A stretch of 64,000 nt of DNA from Paenibacillus sp. FSL H3-0469 (GTDB taxonomy: Bacteria; Bacillota; Bacilli; Paenibacillales; Paenibacillaceae), in assembly GCF_038051945.1 (NCBI RefSeq), contig NZ_CP150302.1, positions 1,178,001 to 1,242,000 of the forward strand. Reading direction: 5' to 3'. Both the position numbers and the translations under genes were made by a program. Under the pieces are notes generated by a model. The model was not told where the DNA came from, did no database searches, and worked only from the letters and a program-made list of their open reading frames with translations. Positions 52,391-61,574 of this stretch are shown here, in pieces (the first letter of the stretch is position 1; each line of letters begins with the position of its first letter).

Positions 52391-52849
52391 ATGATGAACA
52401 TTCAGCTCGAAAGCATTCCGGCAACACGTATAGCTTATGTACGGCAGACAGGTCCCTACGGGCCCGCAAACGCTCAGGCGATGGAACAATTGAAGCAGTG
52501 GGCGCGGGAACAAGGCTTGCTTCAAGGCTCGGCGGTGCTGTTCGGCATTCCGCAGGACAACCCTGCAGCTACACAGCCGGAGCATTGCCGATATGATGCC
52601 TGCATCAGCCTGCCTGAGAATCCTCCCGCCGAGACCTCAGTACCTTACGGTGAGCTTCCCGGCGGAGCCTACGCAGTAATGAGCATCCAGCATACGGCTG
52701 AAGCCGTCCAGCAGGCATGGGCCGAGATTCTCCCGGCGATGTCACGCAGCGGCCGTAAGCTTGATCCCGGGCGTCCGGTGATGGAGAGATACACGGAGGA
52801 CATGGTCAGCAGGCATCTTTGTGAGCTTTGTTTTCCTGTGCTTGAGTAA
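52391..52849 (+). CDS. GyrI-like (SbmC-type) small-molecule-binding protein
   Basis: 152 residues with the GyrI-like fold seen in AraC effector-binding domains: IQLESIPATRIAYVRQTGPY, the central VLFGIPQDNPAATQPEHCRY and FPVLE at the end. It has no DNA-binding domain, so it is a stand-alone ligand-binding protein; relatives bind drugs or gyrase or hydrolyse cyclopropanoids. AAAGGA precedes the ATG pair by nine bases (ATG 52394 is also possible). Confidence 0.85.
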   Translation: MMNIQLESIPATRIAYVRQTGPYGPANAQAMEQLKQWAREQGLLQGSAVLFGIPQDNPAATQPEHCRYDACISLPENPPAETSVPYGELPGGAYAVMSIQHTAEAVQQAWAEILPAMSRSGRKLDPGRPVMERYTEDMVSRHLCELCFPVLE

Positions 52850-52888
52850 GAGCGGATTTGAAAAGCGGATGTGCCGAAATCCATGAAT

Positions 52889-53063
52889 GGAGCAGGATCA
52901 ACGTAGGCGCTTGGGTGGACACTCCGCAAACGGAACGTTGTTACAATCGCTGTGGTCTCCAGATTTTTTGATTCCCCTAAGCGGTGAAAATCCGGAGACC
53001 AAGGCGACCGCTAACGCTTTTATACAATCGTTCCGTCCGCTCCTCTGTTCAAGCGGGTAGCGG
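52889..53063. repeat. Dispersed structured element, copy 2
   Basis: Second copy of the element at 15241-15418, same orientation. Its hairpin arms are TGGTCTCC (52953-52960) and GGAGACCA (52994-53001), then after the same A/C mismatch GATTTT with AAAATC. Two pairs differ from copy 1 and both differences are compensated. ACGGAACG and CGTTCCGT further out add another stem in this copy. It lies between the GyrI-like gene and the insertion sequence. From 53064 to 53264 I see nothing further. Confidence 0.8.
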
Positions 53064-53264
53064 ACAAAATCATCCTAACAGGCAAAGGATGCTGGTGTCT
53101 CATCGCCTTCTGGTGATATACTTCCAGCCCGTTTGCCTTTTACACACACCTTGTAGTCGATTTTCACATACGTCCTGAAATGTTTCTTCCTTTCCTGGAG
53201 GTGCTCCATCTATCTATCGCCAGTTCTGAACTTTTATCTCACCGACCACTTGTATGAAGCAGAA

Positions 53265-53377
53265 TTGTTGCACATTTTGCAGGACTCCACTAAAAAAAGT
53301 TACTGGTTGTGGTACATTGTTGCATCATTTGCAGGAATTCCGGTGCTGGAAGCAAGTTAGCGCTGGCTTTGTTGCAT
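53265..53377. repeat. Direct repeats at the left side of the insertion sequence
   Basis: TTGTTGCAY begins at 53265, 53317 and 53369, 52 bases apart; the first two continue with similar TTTGCAGGA sequence. The third forms the outer edge of the left inverted repeat of the insertion sequence. They may mark sequential ends or transposase sites. Confidence 0.6.
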
Positions 53378-55048
53378 TTCAGAGACAATTTCATAATTCA
53401 AAACCCTTGCTATATCTGGTTTTTTTGAGCATAGAAAAAGGAGTACCTCCCCAAATTCTCGAAGTTATAGGCGACGAAACCAACACCCGAGAAGAAAAGA
53501 GGTAATCCCTATCTATTCTATTCGACAAGAAGAACTGTTTTCCTTTGAGGAATTGCTCCAGATGGCTCCGGAAGATAAATACAGCCAAATCTTTGAACAC
53601 TTACATTTAGCTCCAGTTCTATTCGCACTGGGGAAAAAGAGCCATCGCGGACGGCCTGAAAAATTAAACGTACCTGCCATGATCTACTCGCTGCTGATTG
53701 CTAAAATGGAGAACATCGAGTTTGTCTCTGCCTTGGTCCGGCGATTGAATCATAGCAACGAATTTCGAGTCCAGTGCCGGTTTACGGGCTCGGACAACAT
53801 TCCCAGCCAGGCCTCCTATTCTCGTTTGATTCATGCGCTGGAGCAAACGGGAATGCTGGAACAACTGCAGGATCGCCTAGTCACATCTGCCCTAGAAGAA
53901 GGGTTTGTGAGCGGCACCCATCTTGCTGTGGATTCCTCCATGGTCGAGGCGTGGGATTGCCAATTTAGCGAATCGGCCTCCAAGCGTCGTGCGGCTCGCC
54001 GGGAGCAAAAGAAAGGTGAAGCTCCGGTGGCTGAACAACTTCAGCTCGAACATTCCGAGCCTGAGCCGAAGACGGTGAACAAGCCGCTGAAGAAACCCAG
54101 GTATAGCAAGCCTGGTCGTCCGTCCCCGGCGGAAAAGGAACGTCGGCGCGAGGAAATGGAAGCTTATGAACAAAGTCTCGGACCGTTCCAGAAAACCATT
54201 GAAGCGATGTTGCCCTACACGTACGATGAACTGCTGACCGCGTTGCCCCGGCATGCTGCGCGTTGTGACAAGAAAAATACGAAGGGCCGAATGACCAGCT
54301 ATTACGGGTTCAAGGCGAATCTGCTGGTCGACACGGACAGCCAGTATATCCTAAGCGGCCTCTGGAGTTCAGCCCATCCGAATGACCAGCGTATGGCGGT
54401 CGTCCTTCTCAAAGGCCTGCTCCTGAAGTTTCCCATGCTAAAGGTCAAGCATATCTTGGGCGACAAGGGCTACGACTGCGCGGCAATCTACCAGTTGATT
54501 CATTCGCTCGGCGCCTATCCTGCGATTTCTCTGATTCACCACAAAGACCCGCCTGCGGGAATGAATCTGGATTACACGCCGGTGTGCGCTCAAGGGCATG
54601 CGTACCGTTACGACAGTTTTGAGGCCAAATATGAGACCCTGAAGTACACCCGGCCTAGTGAATGCCAAGGCTGTGCGCTGTCCGGTACCTCTTGCCAAAA
54701 AGTGTTTAAAATTCGCATCCAAACGGATTTGCGTTTGCATACCTATCCCGCCAGAGGCAGCGAAAGTTTTACCACGCTATACAACAAGCGGACGGCCGTG
54801 GAGCGTGTATTTGCCTATCTCAAAGAGTATTTCGGGTTGAAACGCACACGCCACCGCGGTGTCCGGGCAAGTGTCGATTTCCAGCTCAGTACGCTCGCGT
54901 ACAATTTGAGCAAGTTTGCGTTAGACAAGTTGAACCAACAGTTGAAAGACTCCCAGCAAGTAGCCTGATTTTTTAAAAATTGATTTTAGATTTTGGCCAA
55001 ATCTTGCTATTTAGCAAACTGAATTATGAAATTGACTCTTTCATGCAA
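53372..55048. mobile_element. Insertion sequence with 28-bp inverted ends
   Basis: The left end 53372-53399 (TTGCATTTCAGAG, then CAATTTCATAATTC) and the reverse complement of 55021-55048 (TTGCATGAAAGAG, then CAATTTCATAATTC) agree at 24 of 28 bases. A single DDE transposase gene lies between them. Similarity between the two flanks continues weakly outward (CTTCTACCGG against CTTCCAGCACCGG), so the true ends may lie further out. No target-site duplication could be identified. The right flank 55049-55156 holds nothing else I recognise. Confidence 0.82.
53553..54968 (+). CDS. DDE transposase, IS1182-like
   Basis: 471 residues from a TTG at 53553, the first canonical start in the frame. The frame continues upstream as YSIRQEELFSFEE, which looks like the usual transposase N-terminus, and AGAGG lies eight bases before an ATC at 53511, so initiation at a rare codon is possible. 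Catalytic candidates are the Asp of HLAVDSSMVEAWD, the Asp in HILGDKGYD and the Glu in NKRTAVERVFAYLKEYFG. A cysteine cluster (CQGCALSGTSC) precedes the last motif, as in IS1182-type enzymes. The frame is intact. Confidence 0.85.
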   Translation: MLQMAPEDKYSQIFEHLHLAPVLFALGKKSHRGRPEKLNVPAMIYSLLIAKMENIEFVSALVRRLNHSNEFRVQCRFTGSDNIPSQASYSRLIHALEQTGMLEQLQDRLVTSALEEGFVSGTHLAVDSSMVEAWDCQFSESASKRRAARREQKKGEAPVAEQLQLEHSEPEPKTVNKPLKKPRYSKPGRPSPAEKERRREEMEAYEQSLGPFQKTIEAMLPYTYDELLTALPRHAARCDKKNTKGRMTSYYGFKANLLVDTDSQYILSGLWSSAHPNDQRMAVVLLKGLLLKFPMLKVKHILGDKGYDCAAIYQLIHSLGAYPAISLIHHKDPPAGMNLDYTPVCAQGHAYRYDSFEAKYETLKYTRPSECQGCALSGTSCQKVFKIRIQTDLRLHTYPARGSESFTTLYNKRTAVERVFAYLKEYFGLKRTRHRGVRASVDFQLSTLAYNLSKFALDKLNQQLKDSQQVA

Positions 55049-55154
55049 GATTTCAGCATCAGTCGCTTCTACCGGGCCAGTATTGCTGCATTTCTTGCAT
55101 GATTTCTCTACAATGTTACGGACTGCGGATGCATCTGCTCTTCTTTCTAAAACA

Positions 55155-55207
55155 AAAAAAGAGGCCATCTCTATAAGTGAAATTCCACTTATGAGACAGC
55201 CTCTTTT
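55155..55207 (-). terminator. Terminator of the ABC-importer/MBL operon
   Basis: AAAGAGGC and GCCTCTTT close the structure, with inner ATAAGTG/CACTTAT pairing. On the minus strand it ends in CTCTTTTTTTG. It lies 12 bases after the MBL stop. Confidence 0.85.
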
Positions 55208-55218
55208 CATCCGTCATT

Positions 55219-56595
55219 TCATAGGCCTTCCAAATCCAACTCTTCCCCCGGCGCCATAGAATGCAGCGTGCAGCCGGTCAGCTGACCGCCTTGGATCAAG
55301 GCTTCACGGAGCTTGTCGGTCTCCGGCTTCGCGGCATGAACCAGTACGGCGTGCCGGACGGGGAGGGACTTCAGCATATGCTGCACATCTTCCCGGCCCT
55401 GATGCACCTTGTAACGCAGCTTAAGCACCTCGCATACTCCATGCTGTCCCGGTTCATGCAGCAGCTTGTATCCAAAGGTACCAGCCGCTACATGGCCGGT
55501 AATCAGCACGGAATAGGTTGAATGGGATGCCCACCTCGCATAGTACCAGCGGGACAAGGATGATTGCATCATGCCATCCGGTACGAACCATAGGGAAGGG
55601 CCGGAGCGTGACAGCAGCTCCTCCCGCTCCGCCTCGCTCTGCGGCAACGTCCAGCGGCGGGCGGTAAGAAAGCCCGCCATGTTGTCCTGTGCGGAATACT
55701 CTCCCGTTCTCTCAGTCCTCCTAAGCCAGAACGGCGATGCAGCAAGCCGCCTCATCCCCTCTATCAGCTTCGCTTCCACAACCATTGGCAGATCCGCAAA
55801 AAGCTCAGCGGCCCACAGCAGCATCTCCTGGCCGCGTCCGCCTGCCGGAACCGGGAGCAATACCTTGCCTCCCCTTGCCGCAGTCCTGCGGATGGCCTGC
55901 TCCAGCTGCCTTAGCTTATCAGACTGGCTCTCCTCGTCCATTCCGTAGGCCGCATCAGCAACCGCCAGATCAAGACGCTGGCCGCAGGACCATGTTCTCA
56001 GCCTCTGCTCAAGGTCCGGGATACCCCCAGCAGCTTGTATTGCTTCAGCCGGTGAATCAGCCGCAAGCAACAGGGATTCCGCCGTATAATCACCGGAATA
56101 GAAGATCGACCGCCCTTCCGCAGCGATCAGGAACCATACAGATCCCGCCAGATGACCGCTGCGCCCCCACATGACCTGAACTCCGGGAATTAGTCCGAAC
56201 CAGGACAGGCAGCTGCCCTCCTCCTCCAGATACCGGTAACGGATCGCTTGTTCATCTGCTTCAGTGTATGGCAGTTCATGGCCCTCACGGCTCATACTCG
56301 AACGCCAAGAGCGGAAATAGGCATCCAGCTGCGCCCGCGTTTCCCGCGTTGTCCATACCTCACCCTTGTAACCCTGCGCATACAACAGCGGCAGTGCTAC
56401 CGAATGATCCTCATGGGCATGAGAGAGCAGTACCGCATCCAGCAGGGCCGCCTGTCCGGGTTCAATGAGGGGATATTGTCCGGCACCGCCTTTTTTGACG
56501 CCGCAATCCAGCAGCAGACGGTAGCCGCCGCCACTCAGGAGATAAGCGGAACGCCCGTGTTCACCCGCCCCGCCCCATATGGTCAGCTTCGTCAT
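55219..56595 (-). CDS. Metallo-beta-lactamase-fold protein with beta-CASP features
   Basis: 458 residues from ATG 56595, which overlaps the permease stop (ATGA). The zinc motif is LLSHAHEDHS (His-x-His-x-Asp-His), followed by GRSGHLAGSVW and FYSGDYTAES, and a late VLVHAAKPETD; together these resemble motifs 2-4 and motif C of beta-CASP RNA nucleases of the CPSF type. A nuclease or phosphoesterase role is therefore possible. What is odd is its place as last gene of an ABC importer operon. Confidence 0.82.
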   Translation of the reverse strand: MTKLTIWGGAGEHGRSAYLLSGGGYRLLLDCGVKKGGAGQYPLIEPGQAALLDAVLLSHAHEDHSVALPLLYAQGYKGEVWTTRETRAQLDAYFRSWRSSMSREGHELPYTEADEQAIRYRYLEEEGSCLSWFGLIPGVQVMWGRSGHLAGSVWFLIAAEGRSIFYSGDYTAESLLLAADSPAEAIQAAGGIPDLEQRLRTWSCGQRLDLAVADAAYGMDEESQSDKLRQLEQAIRRTAARGGKVLLPVPAGGRGQEMLLWAAELFADLPMVVEAKLIEGMRRLAASPFWLRRTERTGEYSAQDNMAGFLTARRWTLPQSEAEREELLSRSGPSLWFVPDGMMQSSLSRWYYARWASHSTYSVLITGHVAAGTFGYKLLHEPGQHGVCEVLKLRYKVHQGREDVQHMLKSLPVRHAVLVHAAKPETDKLREALIQGGQLTGCTLHSMAPGEELDLEGL

Positions 56596-58277
56596 GATCC
56601 ATTCCACTTTCTTCTGGAATTCAGCAGTTCAATACCGAGCAGCAGCAGCACCGTCAAACCGACCGATACCACCGCCATTGCCATGCCAAGCGATACCTGC
56701 CCCTGCTCGAACTGGGCAAAAATATACGTAGCCGAGGTCTGCATCGAAGGCGGCAGAATCAGCAGCGAGCCGACCAGCTCCCGTACAGATATGGTGAAGG
56801 TCATCATCCAGCCTGCCAGCATGCCGGGCATAATGAGCGGAAGCAGAATCCGCCGCAGGATATAGAACGGGCCTGCTCCGCTGACCTGGGCCGCTTGAAA
56901 CAGCAACCCGTTAATTTGCGAGAAGCTGGCCTTCACATACTGTACCGTATAAGGAAGAAACAGCACCACATAGGTAAGCACTACCATCCCGTAGGTGTTG
57001 TAGAGCGTGAAGGGCATCCATGGCGCATTCCAGAGCAGAATCAGCCCTACCACCATTACAATGCCCGGAACCGTATTAGGCAAAAGACTCAGCAGATCAA
57101 TGATCCGCTGCAGCCGGGTAGAAGACCTGCCGATGGCCAGAGCAAGGCCGGCTCCAAGTATGACAGCCACCGATGCTGCGGCAAGCGACAGCCCCAGACT
57201 GTTCCCAATTGCCTTCAGACTCACCGATCCCCAGGAGAGCAGCTCCCTGTAATGATCGAGCGTCAGGTTGTCCAGCGACAACCCGGCACCGCGCAGCTTC
57301 ATCAGCGAGGCGGCGATAATCGAGAAGTAAGGGATGCCTATGGATAATAGCAGTAGTGAAGCCAGATATAAGCCTGCGAGCCAGCCTGCGCCGCCGCGCA
57401 ACGAATACGTCTTGGAGCGCTGTCCCTTGCCGCCCACCAGACGGTAAGTGAACCGGCGGCTGACTGCCGACTGCATATACCAGATGACCAGACAGACCGA
57501 CAGCAGCACGGATGCGAGCGACGTAGCCTTGCCGAAGTCAATCGGCCAGCTGGAAATGTATTTATGAATTTCCGAGGTCATGACATAATAGCCGATCTTG
57601 CGGCCGAAGGTAGCCGGTGTTCCGAACTCCGCAATCGTCTTAACGAAGACGAGCATTACCCCCATACCATAAGCCGATAACAGCAGCGGCATGATGATCC
57701 GCCTGAAGCGGTAGCCTGCCTTTGCGCCGTGCACCGCTCCCGCCTCCTCCAGATTGCCGCCTATGCGGATAAGCGCATCCCGAAGCAGCAGGTACAGGAA
57801 CGGGAACAGATGCATGCTCATGATGAAGACCATCCCCCAGAAGCTGAAGAAAGAATCACTTAACACACCCGCGCCAGGAAGCCACTGCTGAAGATAGCCG
57901 CCTTTTTGCATGAACAGAATCCAGCCCATGGAGCCGATATACGGCGGGGTCATGAACGGAATCAGCAGAATCACATCAATCCAGCGGTGCAGCCCCATAC
58001 GGGTCTTAGCCATCATCCAGGCCAGCGGCATCGCAAGCAGCGTCGTTCCGGCCACTACGCATATTCCAAGCCATACCGAATTCAGCAGCACCCCGGACAG
58101 ACTCTGTCCGGTGATCGTACGGAGCGGGGCCATCCAGTCCAGCCGCTGATTTGGGGTAATACTTTGCCAGAAGATGAGCAGAAGCGGAATGCCGATGCTG
58201 ACCGCCAGCAAAAAGAAGGAGAGCAGTAAGCCCGCTCTCCGAAGTATCCGGTTACTGTCCATGGAGACTGGACTCAT
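56592..58277 (-). CDS. ABC importer permease, fused double-domain type
   Basis: 561 residues with about twelve helices and two permease domains, each with an EAA-type loop (LEEAGAVHGAKAGYRFRRII; LFQAAQVSGAGPFYILRRIL). This is the FbpB-type arrangement used for ferric iron, 2-aminoethylphosphonate and some sugar phosphates. GAGGTG precedes ATG. It follows the binding-protein gene by 25 bases. Confidence 0.92.
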   Translation of the reverse strand: MSPVSMDSNRILRRAGLLLSFFLLAVSIGIPLLLIFWQSITPNQRLDWMAPLRTITGQSLSGVLLNSVWLGICVVAGTTLLAMPLAWMMAKTRMGLHRWIDVILLIPFMTPPYIGSMGWILFMQKGGYLQQWLPGAGVLSDSFFSFWGMVFIMSMHLFPFLYLLLRDALIRIGGNLEEAGAVHGAKAGYRFRRIIMPLLLSAYGMGVMLVFVKTIAEFGTPATFGRKIGYYVMTSEIHKYISSWPIDFGKATSLASVLLSVCLVIWYMQSAVSRRFTYRLVGGKGQRSKTYSLRGGAGWLAGLYLASLLLLSIGIPYFSIIAASLMKLRGAGLSLDNLTLDHYRELLSWGSVSLKAIGNSLGLSLAAASVAVILGAGLALAIGRSSTRLQRIIDLLSLLPNTVPGIVMVVGLILLWNAPWMPFTLYNTYGMVVLTYVVLFLPYTVQYVKASFSQINGLLFQAAQVSGAGPFYILRRILLPLIMPGMLAGWMMTFTISVRELVGSLLILPPSMQTSATYIFAQFEQGQVSLGMAMAVVSVGLTVLLLLGIELLNSRRKWNGS

Positions 58278-58302
58278 TGCTTTTCACCTCAACCTTAAGC
58301 CT

Positions 58303-59388
58303 TTATTTGTAGAGTTCTGCGAATTTCGAAGCCGCCATATTCCCGTGCTCACTCATCCAGGCCCAGTCTGCCTTAAGCTGCGGGATGTCCTTCAGATTGG
58401 TCCGGTTCGAAGCTTCAATATCCCCGCGGCCCGGGATGAGATACGCATCCGCTACCAGCTGCTGGGCTTCGTCGGACAACAGATAATCAATGAACGCTTT
58501 GGCGTTGTCTACGTTCGGGCTTGATTTAAGAATCGCCGCCGGTCTCGGACTAACCACTGTGCCTTCCTCAGGATAGACAATATCCAGCGGCTCTCCCTTA
58601 GCTTTGGCCTTGTAGGCCATATAATCTACACCTGCTGCGACAATACTCTTAGCTCCTGTAATCACCGGATCAAGCGCCTCCTGGTTCGCCCCAGCCATAG
58701 CAACACCGTTTGCCTTATAATTCTTGAACAGATCCCAGCCCTGCTCGCCGTTCACGCTGAGATAGCCTGTAATGAAATCCAGCGCAGAGCCTGACAGCGT
58801 CGGATCAGGAATGTTGACGGCATCCTTCCACTCCGCACCGGCCAGCTCTGCCCAGGTCTTGGGCGGATTCGCTACCAGCTTCGTATTATAGACAATTCCC
58901 AGCGCAGAGGCGCTTGAACTGAAATAATTGCCTTCGGCATCCGACCAGTCCGGATTCAGCTTCTCTTTGTTGGCTGCTTCCGGGTAGGGCAGCGTCAGAC
59001 CGTCCGCCTTAAGAGCTTGTGCGGAGGGCAGAGAAGCCAGAATCACCACATCGGCCACCGGATTTGCTTTCTCCGCCTCCATCCGGGCCAGAATCTTGCC
59101 GGTTGTTCCCTGGAACATCTCCACCGTGAGTCCTGTCTTGGCCTTGAAGCCATTGACAATATCGTCTGCCAAGCCCTGCGGGCCGGCGGAATACAGTACC
59201 AGCTTGCCGCTTAACGCAGCAGCTGTAGCTTCAGGAGTGGACGCAGCTGCATCCGTTGCCTCTGGGGTACTCGTGCTGGCCCCGCCGGCACTGGTGCTGT
59301 TGCCCGTACCGCAGCCCGCCAGACTCACACTCATCACAGCAGATAACAGCAGCGTTGCCCCTTGTTTACGCGGATTGTTCCATTTCAT
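58303..59388 (-). CDS. ABC importer substrate-binding lipoprotein
   Basis: 361 residues. A signal peptide ends in lipobox SLAGC with the lipidated cysteine at residue 26, then a Ser/Thr/Ala linker of about 25 residues, then a type 2 periplasmic-binding fold (LVLYSAGPQGLADDIVNGF, KTWAELAGAEWKDAVNIPDP, AKAFIDYLLSDEAQQLVADA). The family takes up ferric iron, phosphonates or sugar phosphates. I do not see the paired tyrosines of iron-binding members, so the ligand is left open. It starts two bases after the ATPase stop. Confidence 0.9.
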   Translation of the reverse strand: MKWNNPRKQGATLLLSAVMSVSLAGCGTGNSTSAGGASTSTPEATDAAASTPEATAAALSGKLVLYSAGPQGLADDIVNGFKAKTGLTVEMFQGTTGKILARMEAEKANPVADVVILASLPSAQALKADGLTLPYPEAANKEKLNPDWSDAEGNYFSSSASALGIVYNTKLVANPPKTWAELAGAEWKDAVNIPDPTLSGSALDFITGYLSVNGEQGWDLFKNYKANGVAMAGANQEALDPVITGAKSIVAAGVDYMAYKAKAKGEPLDIVYPEEGTVVSPRPAAILKSSPNVDNAKAFIDYLLSDEAQQLVADAYLIPGRGDIEASNRTNLKDIPQLKADWAWMSEHGNMAASKFAELYK

Positions 59389-59390
59389 GA

Positions 59391-60395
59391 TTATGTTTCG
59401 CTCCTTTTAGGTTGTTCTTCATTTGAATTAGAATTCATTCGGCATATCCGCCGTGGTGAGACATAGAGCTGAACCCTTTCTTCTACAGGAATCCGGTTGT
59501 TCAGATAGACTGTCCATATTCCGGCCCCCTCCACCTCCGCACGGATCTCATAACGCTCTCCGACATAACTGACACTCCGTACAATAGCGGGATAACACAG
59601 ATCCTCTGCCGCCGTGCGGCTCCATCCGATATGTTCAGGCCGCACCATCTCCTGCTCCGGCGTAAGCCAGTTCGACTTGCCGATGAACGAAGCAACGAAC
59701 GGCTCTGACGGTGCCTCGTATACCGCTTCGGGAGTTCCTGTCTGCAATATCCGCCCGCTTTTCATAACCACAATCTCGTCGGACATCGACATCGCTTCGA
59801 TCTGATCGTGGGTCACGTAGAGTGCAGTTAGACCCATGTCCCGGACCAGCGACATCATTTCCACTCTCATCTCTTCCCGGAGTACGGCATCCAGCGCGCT
59901 TAACGGCTCATCGAAGAGCACTACACCCGGACGGACAACTACTGCTCTGGCAAAAGCAACCCGCTGCTGCTGGCCGCCCGACAGCTGATGCGGATAGCGG
60001 TTCTCCATCCCCTGCAGCCGGACCATCTCCAGTGTCTCCAGTACCTTGCTCCGCTGCTGTGTACGCTGCCCTGAGGCCTTCAGCCCGAAGGCCACATTCT
60101 CGTACACCGTCATATGCGGCCAGAGTGCAAAATCCTGAAACACCATCCCGAAATTCCGCTTATGTACCGGAACATCGATCCGCTGCGCAGCAGAGAAATA
60201 ACATTTCCCGTCAGCGTTTAATTCTCCGCCATCCGGGCGCTCAAGGCCCGCTAACATCCGCAGCAGCGTGGTTTTTCCGCAGCCGGAGGGCCCCAGTAAG
60301 GTGGTGAACTTACCGTGTTTCAGTTCAAGCTGGGCAGGCAGCAGCGCCGCTTGTCCGCCAAAGCTTTTATGAATCCCCTTGATCTGAATATTCAT
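59391..60395 (-). CDS. ABC importer ATP-binding protein
   Basis: 334 residues, FbpC/PotA-like. Walker A GPSGCGKTTLLRMLAG is at 35-50, the Q-loop is MVFQDFALWPHMT, the signature LSGGQQQRVAFARA is near 138, Walker B is VVLFDEPLSALDA and the switch YVTHDQIEA. The last 90 residues form a TOBE-type domain (RPEHIGWSRTAAEDL). It is first in the operon with the binding protein, permease and MBL genes, and divergent from a LysR gene. Confidence 0.94.
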   Translation of the reverse strand: MNIQIKGIHKSFGGQAALLPAQLELKHGKFTTLLGPSGCGKTTLLRMLAGLERPDGGELNADGKCYFSAAQRIDVPVHKRNFGMVFQDFALWPHMTVYENVAFGLKASGQRTQQRSKVLETLEMVRLQGMENRYPHQLSGGQQQRVAFARAVVVRPGVVLFDEPLSALDAVLREEMRVEMMSLVRDMGLTALYVTHDQIEAMSMSDEIVVMKSGRILQTGTPEAVYEAPSEPFVASFIGKSNWLTPEQEMVRPEHIGWSRTAAEDLCYPAIVRSVSYVGERYEIRAEVEGAGIWTVYLNNRIPVEERVQLYVSPRRICRMNSNSNEEQPKRSET

Positions 60396-60508
60396 TTCGA
60401 TCCCTGCCTGTCTTCTTGAGCTGTCCTCAGTCTAACGTCTGTATTCGCAGGTTGTTTATTTTTCATGTAAACATGTAATTAACTTTTTATATGAATTCTG
60501 TTAACGTT

Positions 60509-60525
60509 CATAGATAAAATCTATG
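60509..60525. promoter_or_regulatory. Inverted repeat before the LysR gene
   Basis: CATAGAT, AAA, ATCTATG is a perfect 7-base dyad 40 bases before the LysR ATG, in the divergent gap with the importer operon. CATGTAAACATG lies about 50 bases further upstream. Either could be the LysR site. Confidence 0.5.
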
Positions 60526-60564
60526 GTGGGGGATCTCCCACTAACGCTTAGAAGAGGTAAAACC

Positions 60565-61455
60565 ATGAATCTGATGAAACTGCAAATCATTGAACTAATC
60601 GACCAGCTGCACCATATGACCAGCGTAGCCGAGGTACTCGGGATCAAGCAGCCGACCGTAACCTTTCATATGAAGTCGCTTGAAGAAGAGCTTGGGGTCC
60701 GGCTGTTCGAATCCCGCAGCGGCAAAACCTTTCTCACCGAGGCCGGAGCAGCCCTCCTTCATTATTCCGTGAAAATTAATGCGCTTGCCCGTGAGGCCCG
60801 CCGGGTAGCCGGCGAATTCGACACCCTCTACCGGGGAACGCTGCTGATTGGGGCTAGTTATGTACCTGCAACCTATTTGCTGCCGCCTATATTACATGCG
60901 TTCTCCCAGGAGTTCCCCGGCATCCGTATGGCTCTGTCCGTAAAGCCCGCCCCTGTGATCCGGGAGATGCTGATCCGCCACGAAATTGACTTAGGCGTCA
61001 TCTCCTCAGAGCCTTTCACGGAGCCAGCCCTGCAGGCTGAGCCGCTGATTACAGATTGTCTCGTCCTGATCTGCTCTCCCGGGCATCCGCTTGCCTGCAA
61101 GACTCAGCTTGGCATGGAGGAGATCAGTAAGACTCCCTTTGCTCTGCATGGAAGCGAGTCCACCACACGCAGCCTGACCGAACGCTGGTTCGAGCAGCAA
61201 GGGCTGCGGCTGCGTAATACAATTGAGGTGGATTCGCTGGAGGCTATCAAGCAGCTCGTGCGGCTCGGCGGGCACATCTCTGTGATGTCACGGATGGCGG
61301 TGCAATGGGAGGTAGAACAAGGACTGATCCTGGTGCTGCCTATTGAAGGGGGAATGGCACCGCGGTATATCTATGCCGTGCATAACAAGGACCGGCATCC
61401 TTCGGTACAAATGGAGAGCTTCCGGAATAGTGTAATGGCCACCAAAAACTGTTAG
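60565..61455 (+). CDS. LysR family regulator of the importer operon
   Basis: 296 residues from ATG 60565 (GAGG seven bases upstream; the frame is open to 60523). The helix-turn-helix region reads VAEVLGIKQPTVTFHMKSLE and the sensor domain is complete (GTLLIGASYVPATYLLPPIL; GGHISVMSRMAVQWEVEQG). Its closest style is the CysL/CbbR group. It is divergent from the ABC importer, which suggests control of uptake by the imported compound or a metabolite. Confidence 0.9.
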   Translation: MNLMKLQIIELIDQLHHMTSVAEVLGIKQPTVTFHMKSLEEELGVRLFESRSGKTFLTEAGAALLHYSVKINALAREARRVAGEFDTLYRGTLLIGASYVPATYLLPPILHAFSQEFPGIRMALSVKPAPVIREMLIRHEIDLGVISSEPFTEPALQAEPLITDCLVLICSPGHPLACKTQLGMEEISKTPFALHGSESTTRSLTERWFEQQGLRLRNTIEVDSLEAIKQLVRLGGHISVMSRMAVQWEVEQGLILVLPIEGGMAPRYIYAVHNKDRHPSVQMESFRNSVMATKNC

Positions 61456-61574
61456 CTGCCATTGAGTAAGTCTATGCAGGATTAACGCAATTCCCCTTTC
61501 GCTTTGACCGCTCCCATATACTCAGCATATAAAGTGGGTCATGTACCCAAACCCGATCATAGGAGTGATGATGC

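Noticed and set aside
53066..53264. Small open frame around 52984-53178
   Set aside because: It runs through the dispersed repeat, lacks a ribosome site and resembles nothing known to me.
58303..59388. Firm assignment of the binding protein as ferric-iron specific
   Set aside because: The overall family fits, but the paired tyrosine ligands of iron-binding members were not seen, so the ligand was left open.
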